Notes: a model not told the origin generated them from the letters alone. 64,000 nt of DNA from Actinomycetota bacterium (GCA_021324595.1 JAJPIV010000104.1:35673-99672), one strand, 5' to 3'; shown: positions 18,017 to 26,387, counted from the first letter of the stretch. Numbers and translations: made by a program.

Positions 18017-18442
18017 TCAGACCGCGTTGTCGCGCAGGCGGGTGAGCAGCTCCCGCAGCCGGGTGAGCTCATCATCGGTGAACCCGCCGCGCAGCCGGCC
18101 GTCGAACGCCGCTGCCGCCTCCCGCAGCCGCGCGTGGAGCGCCTCACCCTCGGTGGTGAGCTCGACCAGGTGCACCCGCCGGTTCCTCGGGTCGCGCCGC
18201 CGCGTGACAAGCCTGGCCGCCTCCATCGCATTCAGGTGGTGCGTGAGGGTGGCGTCCTGGATGCCGACCTGCTCCGCCAGCTCGCGCTGGCTCGCGGCAT
18301 GGCCGTCCGTCAGCGCGACCAGCACGTGCCAGACCGGCAGCGATCCGCCCTCGGCAGCCAGGCACTCATCGAACGCCCGGCTCACCACCTTGCTCACCTG
18401 GGCGACGTACAGGCCGATCGGCGGCGCCGCCGGGCTATGCAT
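18017..18442 (-). CDS. MarR family transcriptional regulator
   Basis: A 141-residue MarR-type winged helix protein: the recognition region is QRELAEQVGIQDATLTHHLNAME and the wing is TRRRDPRNRRVHLVELT; flanking helices form the dimer interface. ATG 18442 is chosen; a TTG 27 bases upstream has a slightly better ribosome site (AAGG) and cannot be excluded. The gene is preceded by an unusually AT-rich patch that is a likely autoregulatory operator. No obviously co-regulated divergent gene lies next to it; the next plus-strand gene is lacI-like, 485 bases away. Confidence 0.88.
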   Translation of the reverse strand: MHSPAAPPIGLYVAQVSKVVSRAFDECLAAEGGSLPVWHVLVALTDGHAASQRELAEQVGIQDATLTHHLNAMEAARLVTRRRDPRNRRVHLVELTTEGEALHARLREAAAAFDGRLRGGFTDDELTRLRELLTRLRDNAV

Positions 18443-18462
18443 GAGCGCCAGCGTACAGCACC

Positions 18463-18490
18463 ATATCAATTTACCTTAAATATTAGATAT
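18463..18490. promoter_or_regulatory. AT-rich probable MarR operator/promoter
   Basis: In a window that is mostly G and C, this 28-base patch is nearly 80 percent A/T. It has ATATC (18463-18467) and GATAT (18486-18490) as inverted arms around a partly symmetric core. It lies 20-50 bases upstream of the MarR ATG, where an autorepressor site and the promoter would be expected. The symmetry of the core is weak. Confidence 0.4.
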
Positions 18491-18725
18491 ACATCTATTC
18501 CCGGCATCACTCCGGCTCGGGGTTCCGTCCCCTGCGCCGACGTCGCCCCGCCGGACGGGCCGGCCGTCCTCCGCCTCCCCCGCTGCGCCACGCCCGGCGG
18601 CTCACCAGGCTGGTGCCGCCGGCCGGCCGCGCATCCGGACGGAGGGTGCAGACAGGAGAATAGCACTGGATGTCCGTTTCAGTCAGTGAAACATAACATT
18701 CAGGTAACAGAATCGTCGCTCGCCC
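18491..18725. other. Intergenic region upstream of the LacI operon
   Basis: This is part of a gap of about 480 bases without a supported gene. Besides GC-rich filler it holds GTTTCA (18676-18681) and TGAAAC (18687-18692), an inverted pair with a 5-base spacer that could be a regulator site, and an AT-richer tract leading into the lacI promoter. Plus-strand open frames here show no family similarity. Confidence 0.5.
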
Positions 18726-18754
18726 TTGCCGCTGAGTTTGCGCAGTCCTACATT
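18726..18754 (+). promoter_or_regulatory. Candidate promoter of the lacI-dpp-GH3 operon
   Basis: TTGCCG (18726-18731) and TACATT (18749-18754) are spaced by 17 bases and would start transcription near 18761, just before the first LacI-type operator. Both boxes deviate modestly from consensus. The position relative to the two operators supports it. Confidence 0.5.
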
Positions 18755-18763
18755 GCTGCCAAC

Positions 18764-18781
18764 TGGGAAAGCGCTTACCCA
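18764..18781. promoter_or_regulatory. LacI-family operator 1
   Basis: TGGGAAAGCGCTTACCCA is palindromic at 16 of 18 positions around the AAGCGCTT core that LacI-family repressors of this type bind. It begins about three bases after the predicted transcription start, so bound repressor would block initiation or escape. Confidence 0.75.
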
Positions 18782-18809
18782 CAGGTCCGGCTGCTGTCCT
18801 GGCCGCTCA

Positions 18810-18823
18810 AGTAAGCGCTTACT
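18810..18823. promoter_or_regulatory. LacI-family operator 2
   Basis: AGTAAGCGCTTACT is a perfect 14-bp palindrome with the same AAGCGCTT core as operator 1. The two centres are 44 bp apart, near four helical turns, which would allow both sites to be bound on one face of the DNA. Confidence 0.75.
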
Positions 18824-18879
18824 GGCACAGCGGCTACTGGCACAGCGGCTACTGGCACAGCGGCTACTGGCACAGCGGC
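18820..18879. repeat. 15-bp tandem repeat, four exact copies
   Basis: TACTGGCACAGCGGC is repeated four times without mismatch, starting in the last bases of operator 2. It is in the leader of the LacI operon, ending 47 bases before the repressor ATG. An in-frame reading would give RLLAQ repeats, but the good ribosome site at 18913-18920 argues that it is untranslated. Confidence 0.9.
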
Positions 18880-18926
18880 GCGGGACGAAGCCGGCCCGCG
18901 ACCGCCCCGGCCGCCAAGGGAGCGCG

Positions 18927-20012
18927 ATGGCCGAGCAGGACCGGAGCATCCAGTCTCCGCCGACGATCTACGATGTCGCGCGCGCCGCGGGAGTCTCGAT
19001 CGCCTCGGTGTCCCGGGTCCTGAACGGCAACCGCAACCCCCGCCAGGAGACCCGGGAACGGGTGCTCCGCGCGGTCGCCGACCTCGGCTTCGTCCCGGAC
19101 GGCGCGGCCCGGGCGTTGTCCGCTCGCCTCAAGGAGGTCGTCGGCGTCGTGTTCCGCCGCGTCCCCTGGCAGCTGACCAGCGAGGGCTCCTTCGCCGAGG
19201 AGGACGAGAGCCTCCAGTTCACCGACGTGATCAACCGGGGCATCGAGGTGGCCGCGCAGCGGCAGGGCTACAACCTGCTGGTCGGATCGGTCGGCGTGGA
19301 CGACCAGGACGCGCACCGCCGGATCATGACCATGGCCCGCAAGAGCGACGGCCTCATCCTGCACGACCGCGCGGTCCATCCCTCCAGGCTCGCGCAGATC
19401 GCCCGGCAGGTGCCCGTCGTCACGCTGGCAGGCATCGCGAGCCCGGTGACCGCCAACGTGCGCGGAGACAACGGCGCCGGGATGACCGAGCTGGCCAGGC
19501 ACCTGCTGCTGGACCACGGCTACCCGACCATCGCGTACCTCGCGGGCCATGCGGACAGCCCCGACAACCTGGCCCGGCGGGAGGCGCTGGCGCGGGAGGC
19601 GGCACGCGCGAGGGCGCTGTTCGCCGACGGGCCGCGCTGGCAGGGCAACTACTACGCGGCCGGCGGCGCGAGGGTCATCGCGCTGCTGCTAGCCGACAAG
19701 ATGCCGCTCCCCCGCGCCATCGCCTGCGCCAACGACCAGACCGCGATCGGCGTGCTGCACGCGCTGAGCCGGCACGGCATCGACGTTCCCGGGGAGGTCG
19801 CGGTCACCGGCTTCGACGACATCCCGGTCGCGCGCCACCTGCACCCGCGCCTGACCACGGTCCGCCAGCCCATCCAGGAGCTCGGCGCCACCGCATTCGA
19901 CGTCCTGCGGTCCATGATCGGCAGCCGGGACCGCGCCGGGCGGGAGATCGTCCTGCCGACCACGCTGGTCCTGCGCGAGAGCTGCGGCTGCACGGCCGGC
20001 GGGAGGCAGTGA
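18927..20012 (+). CDS. LacI family transcriptional repressor
   Basis: A 361-residue repressor. The N-terminal helix-turn-helix and hinge read TIYDVARAAGVSIASVSRVLNG (about residues 12-33), followed by a periplasmic-binding-protein-like sensor domain with the AIACANDQTAIGVLHAL and VTGFDDIPVARHLHPRLTTVRQP segments. The ATG at 18927 is preceded by AAGGGAG. The gene is the first of the operon and its stop overlaps the permease start, so the repressor controls its own synthesis together with the transporter. The ligand is presumably the sugar imported and cleaved by the downstream genes. The C-terminus RESCGCTAGG is common in actinobacterial members. Confidence 0.93.
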   Translation: MAEQDRSIQSPPTIYDVARAAGVSIASVSRVLNGNRNPRQETRERVLRAVADLGFVPDGAARALSARLKEVVGVVFRRVPWQLTSEGSFAEEDESLQFTDVINRGIEVAAQRQGYNLLVGSVGVDDQDAHRRIMTMARKSDGLILHDRAVHPSRLAQIARQVPVVTLAGIASPVTANVRGDNGAGMTELARHLLLDHGYPTIAYLAGHADSPDNLARREALAREAARARALFADGPRWQGNYYAAGGARVIALLLADKMPLPRAIACANDQTAIGVLHALSRHGIDVPGEVAVTGFDDIPVARHLHPRLTTVRQPIQELGATAFDVLRSMIGSRDRAGREIVLPTTLVLRESCGCTAGGRQ

Positions 20013-20992
20013 TGCGGCTCGTGGCCAGGCGGCTCGCCCTCTACCTCGTCACCGCGCTGGTGGCCATCACGGTGAACTTCTTCATCCCCCGGCTCATGCC
20101 CGGGAACCCGGTCGAAGCGGCGATCGGCCAGATGCGATCCCGGGTCACCCCGCAGACGATCGCCGCGCTGGACCTCCAGTACGGGCTGAACACCAGGCTC
20201 AGCCTCTGGGGCCAGTACCTTCACTACTGGCACCAGCTCCTGCACGGCGACCTGGGGGTCTCGTTCAGCGCCTACCCGGCCACGGTGGCGAGCGTCATCC
20301 GGGCGGCCCTGCCGTGGACGATCGGCCTGGTCGGCACCGCCACCGTGATCAGCTTCGCGCTCGGCACGCTGACCGGGATCGCCGCGGCCTGGCGGCGCGG
20401 AAGCTGGCTCGACAGCCTGCTGCCCGCGATGACGTTCTTCCAGGCCGCGCCGTACTTCTTCGTCGCGATCCTGGCGGTCGCGCTGTTCGCGACCAAGCTC
20501 GGCTGGTTCCCGCAGAACTCCGGCTACGACACCACCACGCTCAACCCGGGCCTGACCTGGCCCTTCATCGCGAGCCTGATCGACCACGCGGTCCTGCCCG
20601 CGCTCACCATCGTGGTCGGCTCCGTCGCGGGCTGGGTCATCGGCATGCGGAACATGATGCTCACCACGATGGACGAGGACTACGTCCTCATCGCCCGCGC
20701 CAAGGGGCTGCGCACCGCACGGGTGATCGCCTACGCGGCCCGGAACGCGATCCTGCCCAGCGTGTCGGGGTTCTCGCTGGCGATCGGCTTCGTGGTGTCG
20801 GGCGCGCTGCTCACCGAGATCGTCTTCTCCTACCCGGGCATCGGATACGTGCTCTACCAGGCCATCGGGAGCGAGGACTACCCGCTGCTGCAAGGGATCT
20901 TCCTGGTCGTGACGTTCGCGGTGCTGGCCGCGAACCTGCTCGCGGACTTCGCCTACGCGTTCCTCGACCCCCGTACCAGGCAGGAGGGATGA
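20012..20992 (+). CDS. ABC transporter permease, Opp/DppB type
   Basis: A 326-residue permease with about six membrane segments. MPGNPVEAAIGQM near the N-terminus and the C-terminal LLTEIVFSYPGIGYVLYQAI are hallmarks of DppB/OppB; the coupling loop is YVLIARAKGLRTARVIAYAARN. ATG 20012 is chosen because GGAGG is five bases upstream, whereas GTG 20009 would be too close. The start shares an A with the lacI stop. It pairs with the next permease. Confidence 0.9.
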   Translation: MRLVARRLALYLVTALVAITVNFFIPRLMPGNPVEAAIGQMRSRVTPQTIAALDLQYGLNTRLSLWGQYLHYWHQLLHGDLGVSFSAYPATVASVIRAALPWTIGLVGTATVISFALGTLTGIAAAWRRGSWLDSLLPAMTFFQAAPYFFVAILAVALFATKLGWFPQNSGYDTTTLNPGLTWPFIASLIDHAVLPALTIVVGSVAGWVIGMRNMMLTTMDEDYVLIARAKGLRTARVIAYAARNAILPSVSGFSLAIGFVVSGALLTEIVFSYPGIGYVLYQAIGSEDYPLLQGIFLVVTFAVLAANLLADFAYAFLDPRTRQEG

Positions 20993-20995
20993 CCG

Positions 20996-22054
20996 ATGTC
21001 CCTTGCCCCCGGAGTCCCCATGGCCGCACAGCCGGCGCCGTCGCTGCCGGGCCGGGGCCACGCCCGCATGCTCCGGCTGCCGAGGTCGCTGAAGATCCGG
21101 GTCGGCCTGGGGATGGCGGTGTTCTTCACCATCGTGGCGGTCATCGGCCCGTGGATCGCCCCGTACAACCCGAGCGCGAGCCTGTCCACGACCTCGGGAG
21201 TGCCGCAGCCTCCCTCGGCCGCGCACTGGCTGGGCACCACCCAGGTCCAGCAGGACGTCCTGTCCCAGCTGCTCGCGGGCGGGCGGAGCACCATCCTGGT
21301 CTCGCTGGTGGCCGGGGCGGTCGCCACGATCCTGGCGATCGCCTTCGGCGTCACCGCCGGATACGCCGGCGGCTGGCTGGACGACCTGCTCTCCATGCTC
21401 GCCAACGTGTTCCTGGTGATGCCCGCGCTCCCGCTGCTCATCGTGATCTTCGGGTTCCTGTCCCGCACCGCCAGCCCCAACGACGTGCTCATCGGGCTGG
21501 TCATCAGCGTCACCGGCTGGGCCTACGGCGCGCGGGTGATGCGGGCGCAGACCCTGTCGCTGCGCGGGCGGGACTTCGTCCTCGCCGCCCGGATCGCCGG
21601 CGAGCGAGCCTGGCGGATCATGGCCTTCGAGATCCTGCCGAACCTGGTCCCGGTCGTCGCCACCTCATTCCTGTTCACCGTGATCTACGGCGTCGGGACC
21701 TACACGGCGCTGTCGTTCCTCGGCGTCATCAGCGTCGCGCACTGGAGCTGGGGCACGATGCTGTACTGGGCGCAGAGCGCCCAGGCCGCCCAGCAGGTGC
21801 ACATCGAATGGTGGTGGTTCCTGCCGCCAGGCCTGGCCGTCGGGCTGTTCGGCACCGCGCTGGCCCTGCTCAACTTCGGCATCGACGAGTTCGTCAATCC
21901 CCGGCTGAGGGCCGCTGGCCTCACGGGCCGGCCCCGGCGCGCCCGCCCGGACCGCCGGGCCGGGCGGGCCGGCCCCGGCGGACGGCCACGGCCTGACCGC
22001 CCGCGCGCGGCAGCCGGGGGCGCCCCGGCGCCACGAGGAGGCCAGGCCGCATGA
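20996..22054 (+). CDS. ABC transporter permease, Opp/DppC type
   Basis: A 352-residue permease with the N-terminal helix and GPWIAPYNP segment, AAHWLGTTQVQQDVLSQLL and the coupling loop FVLAARIAGERAWRIMAFEILPN characteristic of DppC. The ATG at 20996 follows CAGGAGGG. After the last membrane segment (ending near DEFVNPRLRAAG) there is an Arg/Gly/Pro-rich tail of about 45 residues not usual in the family. The stop overlaps the ATPase start (ATGA). Confidence 0.9.
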   Translation: MSLAPGVPMAAQPAPSLPGRGHARMLRLPRSLKIRVGLGMAVFFTIVAVIGPWIAPYNPSASLSTTSGVPQPPSAAHWLGTTQVQQDVLSQLLAGGRSTILVSLVAGAVATILAIAFGVTAGYAGGWLDDLLSMLANVFLVMPALPLLIVIFGFLSRTASPNDVLIGLVISVTGWAYGARVMRAQTLSLRGRDFVLAARIAGERAWRIMAFEILPNLVPVVATSFLFTVIYGVGTYTALSFLGVISVAHWSWGTMLYWAQSAQAAQQVHIEWWWFLPPGLAVGLFGTALALLNFGIDEFVNPRLRAAGLTGRPRRARPDRRAGRAGPGGRPRPDRPRAAAGGAPAPRGGQAA

Positions 22055-23346
22055 GCACTCCCGCGGGCCCCGGCCCCGGCGCGGGCCCCGGCCCCGGCGC
22101 GGGCCCCGGCCCGGGCGCGGGCCCCGGCCCGGGCGCGACCGGCGATGCCCTGCTGGCAATCCGCGGCCTGTCGGTCGACTACGGTTCAGGTCCGGCCGCG
22201 ATCCGGGCCGTGGTCGCAGCCGACCTCACGCTTCACCGGGGCGAGGTGCTCGGCCTGGCCGGAGAGAGCGGAAGCGGGAAGTCCACGCTCGCCTTCGCGA
22301 TCGCCAGGCTGCTGCGGCCGCCCGCCGTGGTGACCGGCGGGCAGGTGCTGTTCCGCCCCCTGCCCGGGCGGGAGGGCACGGCGGCCGCCGGCGCCGACGG
22401 CCAGGGCCCGCGGGACGGGGGCGCGGCCGGCCCGGTCCCCGCGGCGGTGGACCTGCTCCGCCTGCGGGACAGGGACCTGCGGGCACTGCGCTGGGATCAG
22501 CTCGCGATCGTGCTGCAGAGCGCGATGCACGCGCTCAACCCGGTGATGACGATCGGCGCGCAGCTCACCGACGTGCTGGCCGCGCACCGGCCCGCCATGA
22601 CCCGGGCGGCCAGGCGGGCCCGGGCGGCCGAGCTGCTCGAGCTCGTCGGCATCCCGGCCGCCAGGCTGACCAGCCACCCGCACGAGCTTTCCGGCGGCCA
22701 GCGGCAGCGCGTCATGATCGCCATGGCAACCGCGCTCCGCCCGCAGATCCTGATCATGGACGAGCCCACGACCGCGCTGGACGTCGTGACCCAGCGCGAG
22801 ATCCTCACCGAGCTCGTGGCCCTGCGGGAACGGCTCGGGTTCGCTGTCCTGTTCATCACCCATGACCTGTCGCTGCTGATCGAGATCGCCGACACCATCG
22901 CGGTGATGTACGCGGGCCGGCTGGTGGAGCAGGCGCCCGCGGGCCAGCTCTACCGGGCCCCCCGCCACCCGTACACGCTGGGGCTGCTGACATCGTTCCC
23001 GCCGCTGCACGGCCCGCGCTCGCGCCTGACCGGCATCGGCGGCTCACCTCCCGACCTGCGTCAGCTGCCGGCCGGCTGCGTCTTCCACCCGCGCTGCCGG
23101 TTCGCGATGGACCGCTGCCGCACCGAGGCGCCGCCGCTCCTGCCGCCCGGGCCGGGCGCGCGCGTGGCCGCGTGCTGGCTGCACCACGAGGGCGCGCAGG
23201 TGCCGGAGGAGCTCAGGCGGCCGGACGACGCCCCGACACGTGATCACGGCGGGCAGGTCCCCCGCGCCGAGCACCATGGCCGGGCGCCGCGCTCCGGCAC
23301 GGCCGCCCGTGCGCCGGGCCCGGTCGGCGACCGGAGCAGGCCGTGA
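22051..23346 (+). CDS. Oligopeptide-type ABC transporter ATP-binding protein (DppD/OppD type)
   Basis: A 431-residue ATPase: Walker A GESGSGKST, signature [14 protein letters not shown], Walker B ILIMDEPTTALD, switch ITHDLSLLIEIAD and the C-terminal oligopeptide-transporter domain with cysteines in AGCVFHPRCRFAMDRC, a region known to carry an Fe-S cluster or Cys pattern in this family. The N-terminus has four Gly-Pro-Ala-rich hexapeptide repeats (bases 22066-22137), and about 30 Gly/Ala-rich residues are inserted between Walker A and the Q loop. The tail of about 45 residues is disordered-looking. ATGA overlap at the start, GTGA at the end. Confidence 0.9.
   Translation: MSTPAGPGPGAGPGPGAGPGPGAGPGPGATGDALLAIRGLSVDYGSGPAAIRAVVAADLTLHRGEVLGLAGESGSGKSTLAFAIARLLRPPAVVTGGQVLFRPLPGREGTAAAGADGQGPRDGGAAGPVPAAVDLLRLRDRDLRALRWDQLAIVLQSAMHALNPVMTIGAQLTDVLAAHRPAMTRAARRARAAELLELVGIPAARLTSHPHELSGGQRQRVMIAMATALRPQILIMDEPTTALDVVTQREILTELVALRERLGFAVLFITHDLSLLIEIADTIAVMYAGRLVEQAPAGQLYRAPRHPYTLGLLTSFPPLHGPRSRLTGIGGSPPDLRQLPAGCVFHPRCRFAMDRCRTEAPPLLPPGPGARVAACWLHHEGAQVPEELRRPDDAPTRDHGGQVPRAEHHGRAPRSGTAARAPGPVGDRSRP
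22066..22137 (+). repeat. Coding 18-bp tandem repeat in the DppD-type gene
   Basis: Four units of about 18 bases encode Gly-Pro-Gly-Pro-Gly-Ala. Copies differ only at synonymous third positions (CCGGCCCC versus CCGGCCCG). It lengthens the N-terminus before the ATPase domain. Confidence 0.8.
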
Positions 23347-24467
23347 GCGGCCCTGCCGCCGGCGGCACTGCCGCCCGGGGTGGCGCCCCGGGCGGTGACG
23401 TGCCGCTGCTCCAGGCGCGCGGGCTCACCAGGAACTTCCGGGTCCGGGCGAGCCGGGCGCGCCCCGGGGGCGGCCTCGTGCGGGCAGTCCAGGATGTCAC
23501 CGTCGCCCTGCCGCGGGCAGCGATCATCGCGATCGTCGGGGAGAGCGGGTCGGGGAAGTCGACGCTGGTCAAGCTGCTCGCCCGGCTGATCCGGCCGACC
23601 AGCGGGACGCTGTTGCTCGACGGGGCGCCCTTGCCGCGCTCGTCGCGGGGGCGGCGGGAGTTCGCCCGGCAGGTGCAGCTGGTCCTGCAGGATCCGTTCT
23701 CCTCCCTCAACCCGGTCCATGACGTCCGCTACCACCTGGCCAGGCCGCTCAGGATCCACCGCCTGGCGCGCACCCGCCCGGAGCTCGACCGGGCCGCCGA
23801 CGGGCTGCTCGAACGGGTGGCCCTGACGCCGCCGGGCCAGTTCCGCGGCAAGTACCCGCACGAGCTGTCCGGCGGCCAGCGGCAGCGGGTCGCGATCGCC
23901 CGCGCCCTCGCCGTCAGGCCGCGCGTGCTGCTCGCCGACGAGCCGGTCTCGATGCTCGACGTCTCCGTCCGGCTCGGGGTGCTCAACCTCCTTGCCGACC
24001 TGCGCGAGCGTGACGGCCTGGCGATCGTCTACGTGACGCACGACATCGCATCGGCCCGCTACCTCGCCGACGCGATCTGCGTCATGTACGCGGGCCGGAT
24101 GGTCGAGTCGGGCCCCGCCGCCGTGGTCACCGACGCGCCGGCCCACCCCTACACCCAGCTGCTGATCGGCGCTGCCCCGGACCCCGATCGCCCGGCCGCC
24201 GCCAGGCTCACGCCAGGAGACGCCGCGACCGGGCCGGCCATCCCGGCCGGCGGGTGCCCGTTCCGCCCGCGCTGCCCCCACGCGATGCGGGTCTGCGCCG
24301 ATGCCGTCCCCGCCCTGGCCGATCTCGGCGGCGGCCATGCCAGCGCCTGCTGGCTGCACGCCGACGGCCTGAGCGCCGCCGAGCGCTCCGCGCTCGGCCG
24401 GGGCGAACGAGCCGCCGGGCTCGCCCCCGGCCGCCGGGCCGCCCGGCCCCGGAGGGAGGCGCGATGA
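23343..24467 (+). CDS. Oligopeptide-type ABC transporter ATP-binding protein (DppF/OppF type)
   Basis: A 374-residue ATPase with Walker A GESGSGKST, Q loop LVLQDPFSSLNPVHDVRYHLARP, signature [15 protein letters not shown], Walker B VLLADEPVSMLDVS, and the C-terminal Cys-containing motif GGCPFRPRCPHAMRVC. It is the partner of the preceding ATPase; together they drive the DppBC-type channel. GTGA overlap with the previous stop. The last 35 residues are Arg/Ala-rich and not conserved. Confidence 0.9.
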   Translation: MSGPAAGGTAARGGAPGGDVPLLQARGLTRNFRVRASRARPGGGLVRAVQDVTVALPRAAIIAIVGESGSGKSTLVKLLARLIRPTSGTLLLDGAPLPRSSRGRREFARQVQLVLQDPFSSLNPVHDVRYHLARPLRIHRLARTRPELDRAADGLLERVALTPPGQFRGKYPHELSGGQRQRVAIARALAVRPRVLLADEPVSMLDVSVRLGVLNLLADLRERDGLAIVYVTHDIASARYLADAICVMYAGRMVESGPAAVVTDAPAHPYTQLLIGAAPDPDRPAAARLTPGDAATGPAIPAGGCPFRPRCPHAMRVCADAVPALADLGGGHASACWLHADGLSAAERSALGRGERAAGLAPGRRAARPRREAR

Positions 24468-24551
24468 ACGGACCCGGCTGACGACATCCGCGCTCGCCGG
24501 ACGCGCCTTCGGCGGCACACGACGCACGCGACGCACCCGGCCCGTGGCCCC

Positions 24552-24590
24552 CACGGCCGTGACCCGCACGGCCGTGACCCGCACGGCGGC
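24552..24590. repeat. 15-bp repeat containing CACGGCCGTG palindromes
   Basis: CACGGCCGTGACCCG is repeated twice exactly (24552-24566, 24567-24581), followed by a partial third copy. Each unit contains the perfect 10-bp palindrome CACGGCCGTG. It sits in the 229-base gap before the solute-binding gene. Confidence 0.7.
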
Positions 24591-24657
24591 GGCCCGCCGG
24601 CCCGGCCGGCCCGGCGCCGCACCAGTACTCGACAGACCCCCACGGTCACACAAGACA

Positions 24658-24675
24658 GGCCGGCATGAGCCGGCC
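24658..24675 (+). promoter_or_regulatory. Hairpin just upstream of the binding-protein gene
   Basis: GGCCGGC (24658-24664), loop ATGA, GCCGGCC (24669-24675): a 7-bp stem ending 21 bases before the binding-protein ATG. In many importer operons a leader hairpin protects the binding-protein mRNA segment so that this subunit is made in excess; that role here is inferred. Confidence 0.45.
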
Positions 24676-24696
24676 GGGCACATTGGAGTCTAGGCA

Positions 24697-26376
24697 ATGC
24701 ACCGACCGATCCTGAAGAGCCTGGTCATGGCGAGCGCGCTCGCCCTGGCGGCGGCGGCCTGCAGCAGCTCGCCGGCGTCCTCGGGGAAGCAGGCCAAGCC
24801 GCTGGTCATCGTCGACAACACCGGGCAGACCTACACCAGGTCGTTCAACCCCTTCGTGTCGACCTCGCTCGGCAACGAGGTCAACTCCACCGCGCTCTAC
24901 TACGAGCCGCTGCTGCTGTTCAACATCATGCGCCCCACCCAGCCGCCGATCCCGTGGCTGGCGACGGCCTACTCCTGGTCCGACGGCGGCAAGACGCTCA
25001 CGCTCACGATCCGCAAGGGCGTCAGGTTCAGCGACGGCACCCCGATGACCGCCTCCGACGTGGCGTTCAGCTTCAGCCTGCTGAAGCTGCACCCGAACCT
25101 CACGCCGGTCGCCCCGCCGCCGGTCCCGCTGACCGCGACCGCGACGAGCCCCACGACGGTCGTGCTCAGGTACAGCCAGCCCGAGTACGCGAACCTCTTC
25201 CTGATCGGCGGCATGTACGTCGTCCCCGAGCACATCTGGAAGGGCATCGCCAACCCGGCGACGTTCACCGATCCGAACCCGGTCGGCACCGGGCCGTACG
25301 TGGTGTCGCAGTTCTCGGCGCAGAAGTTCACCCTCACGCCCAACAGGCACTACTGGGACAAGGCGAGCGTCAGGGTGCCGTCGATCGTCTTCCCGGACTA
25401 CATCAGCAACGACACGGCGAACCCGGCCCTTGAGGACGGGCTGATCGACTACGCCGGCAACGACGTCAGCAACGTGCAGGAGAACTTCCTGAACAAGAGC
25501 CCGGACTTCCACACCTGGACCGCGAGCAAGCCGTGGTTCTCCGACAACAACGTGGTGACGCTGTGGCTGAACGTCACAAGGCCGCCGCTCAACGACCCGA
25601 AGGTCCGGCTCGCGATCAGCGCCGGCATCGACCGGCAGCAGCTGTCCGTCCAGGGAGAGACCGGCTACGAGCCGCCCGCGACCTCGTCGAGCGGCCTGCT
25701 GCTCCCGGTGGACAACGCGCTGCTCGACCCGGCCTACGCCGGCAACCTGTCGCCCACCTCCGACCCGGCCAAGGTGGCGGCGATCCTGACCAGCGATGGC
25801 TGGAAGAAGGTCAACGGCAAGTGGACGAAGAACGGCAGGACGATCAAGTTCTCGATCGAGGACCCGTCCTCCTACACCGACTACGCGACCGATGCCCAGC
25901 TCATCGCCAACCAGCTGAACGCCGAGGGCTTCGAGGTGTCCTTCGACGGCGTCCAGGCCAACCAGTGGTACGCGGACTACCCCGTCGGCAACTTCGACGC
26001 CATGATCCACTGGGGCACCCAGGGCCCGAACCCGTACTACTACTTCCAGAACTGGCTCGACGACAGCCAGTCCGCGCCGATCGGCAAGCCGGCCGCCAGC
26101 GACTGGGGCCGGTTCCGGGACCCGCAGGCGCAGGCCGCGCTCGCCCAGTTCGCCAGCACGGACAACCCCGCGGCCCAGCGGGCGGCGCTCGACACCCTGC
26201 AGAAGATCGTCGCCACGCAGGCGCCGGTCATCCCGTTGCTGTACGGCGCGGCCTGGTACGAGTACTCGACCAAGAACTACACGGGGTGGCCGACGGCGGC
26301 CAACCCGTACATGAACCCGGTCCCGAACTCGCCGTACCTGCTCTACACCGTCCTGCACCTCAAGCCGGTCGGCTGA
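24697..26376 (+). CDS. ABC transporter solute-binding lipoprotein, family 5
   Basis: A 559-residue family 5 (oligopeptide/oligosaccharide) binding protein. The signal region ends in a lipobox ALAAAAC, so it is a lipoprotein. Family features include YYEPLLLFN, ATAYSWSDGGKTLTLTIRKG, VRFSDGTPMTASDVAFSF and NPVGTGPYVV. Neighbouring GH3 and LacI genes suggest that it binds a beta-oligosaccharide rather than a peptide, as is known for some family 5 proteins in Thermotoga and others. The ATG follows GGAGT by seven bases. It is separated from the ATPase genes by a 229-base leader with repeats and a hairpin. Confidence 0.9.
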   Translation: MHRPILKSLVMASALALAAAACSSSPASSGKQAKPLVIVDNTGQTYTRSFNPFVSTSLGNEVNSTALYYEPLLLFNIMRPTQPPIPWLATAYSWSDGGKTLTLTIRKGVRFSDGTPMTASDVAFSFSLLKLHPNLTPVAPPPVPLTATATSPTTVVLRYSQPEYANLFLIGGMYVVPEHIWKGIANPATFTDPNPVGTGPYVVSQFSAQKFTLTPNRHYWDKASVRVPSIVFPDYISNDTANPALEDGLIDYAGNDVSNVQENFLNKSPDFHTWTASKPWFSDNNVVTLWLNVTRPPLNDPKVRLAISAGIDRQQLSVQGETGYEPPATSSSGLLLPVDNALLDPAYAGNLSPTSDPAKVAAILTSDGWKKVNGKWTKNGRTIKFSIEDPSSYTDYATDAQLIANQLNAEGFEVSFDGVQANQWYADYPVGNFDAMIHWGTQGPNPYYYFQNWLDDSQSAPIGKPAASDWGRFRDPQAQAALAQFASTDNPAAQRAALDTLQKIVATQAPVIPLLYGAAWYEYSTKNYTGWPTAANPYMNPVPNSPYLLYTVLHLKPVG

Positions 26377-26387
26377 GCGCGGCCGGC

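Noticed and set aside
18820..18879. CRISPR-like array from the 15-bp repeats
   Set aside because: Copies are directly adjacent without spacers, too short for CRISPR repeats, and no cas genes are in the window.
18726..18926. N-terminal extension of the LacI-type protein with RLLAQ repeats
   Set aside because: The extension reads through an operator and the tandem repeat, and a good ribosome site precedes ATG 18927, which gives the normal LacI N-terminus.
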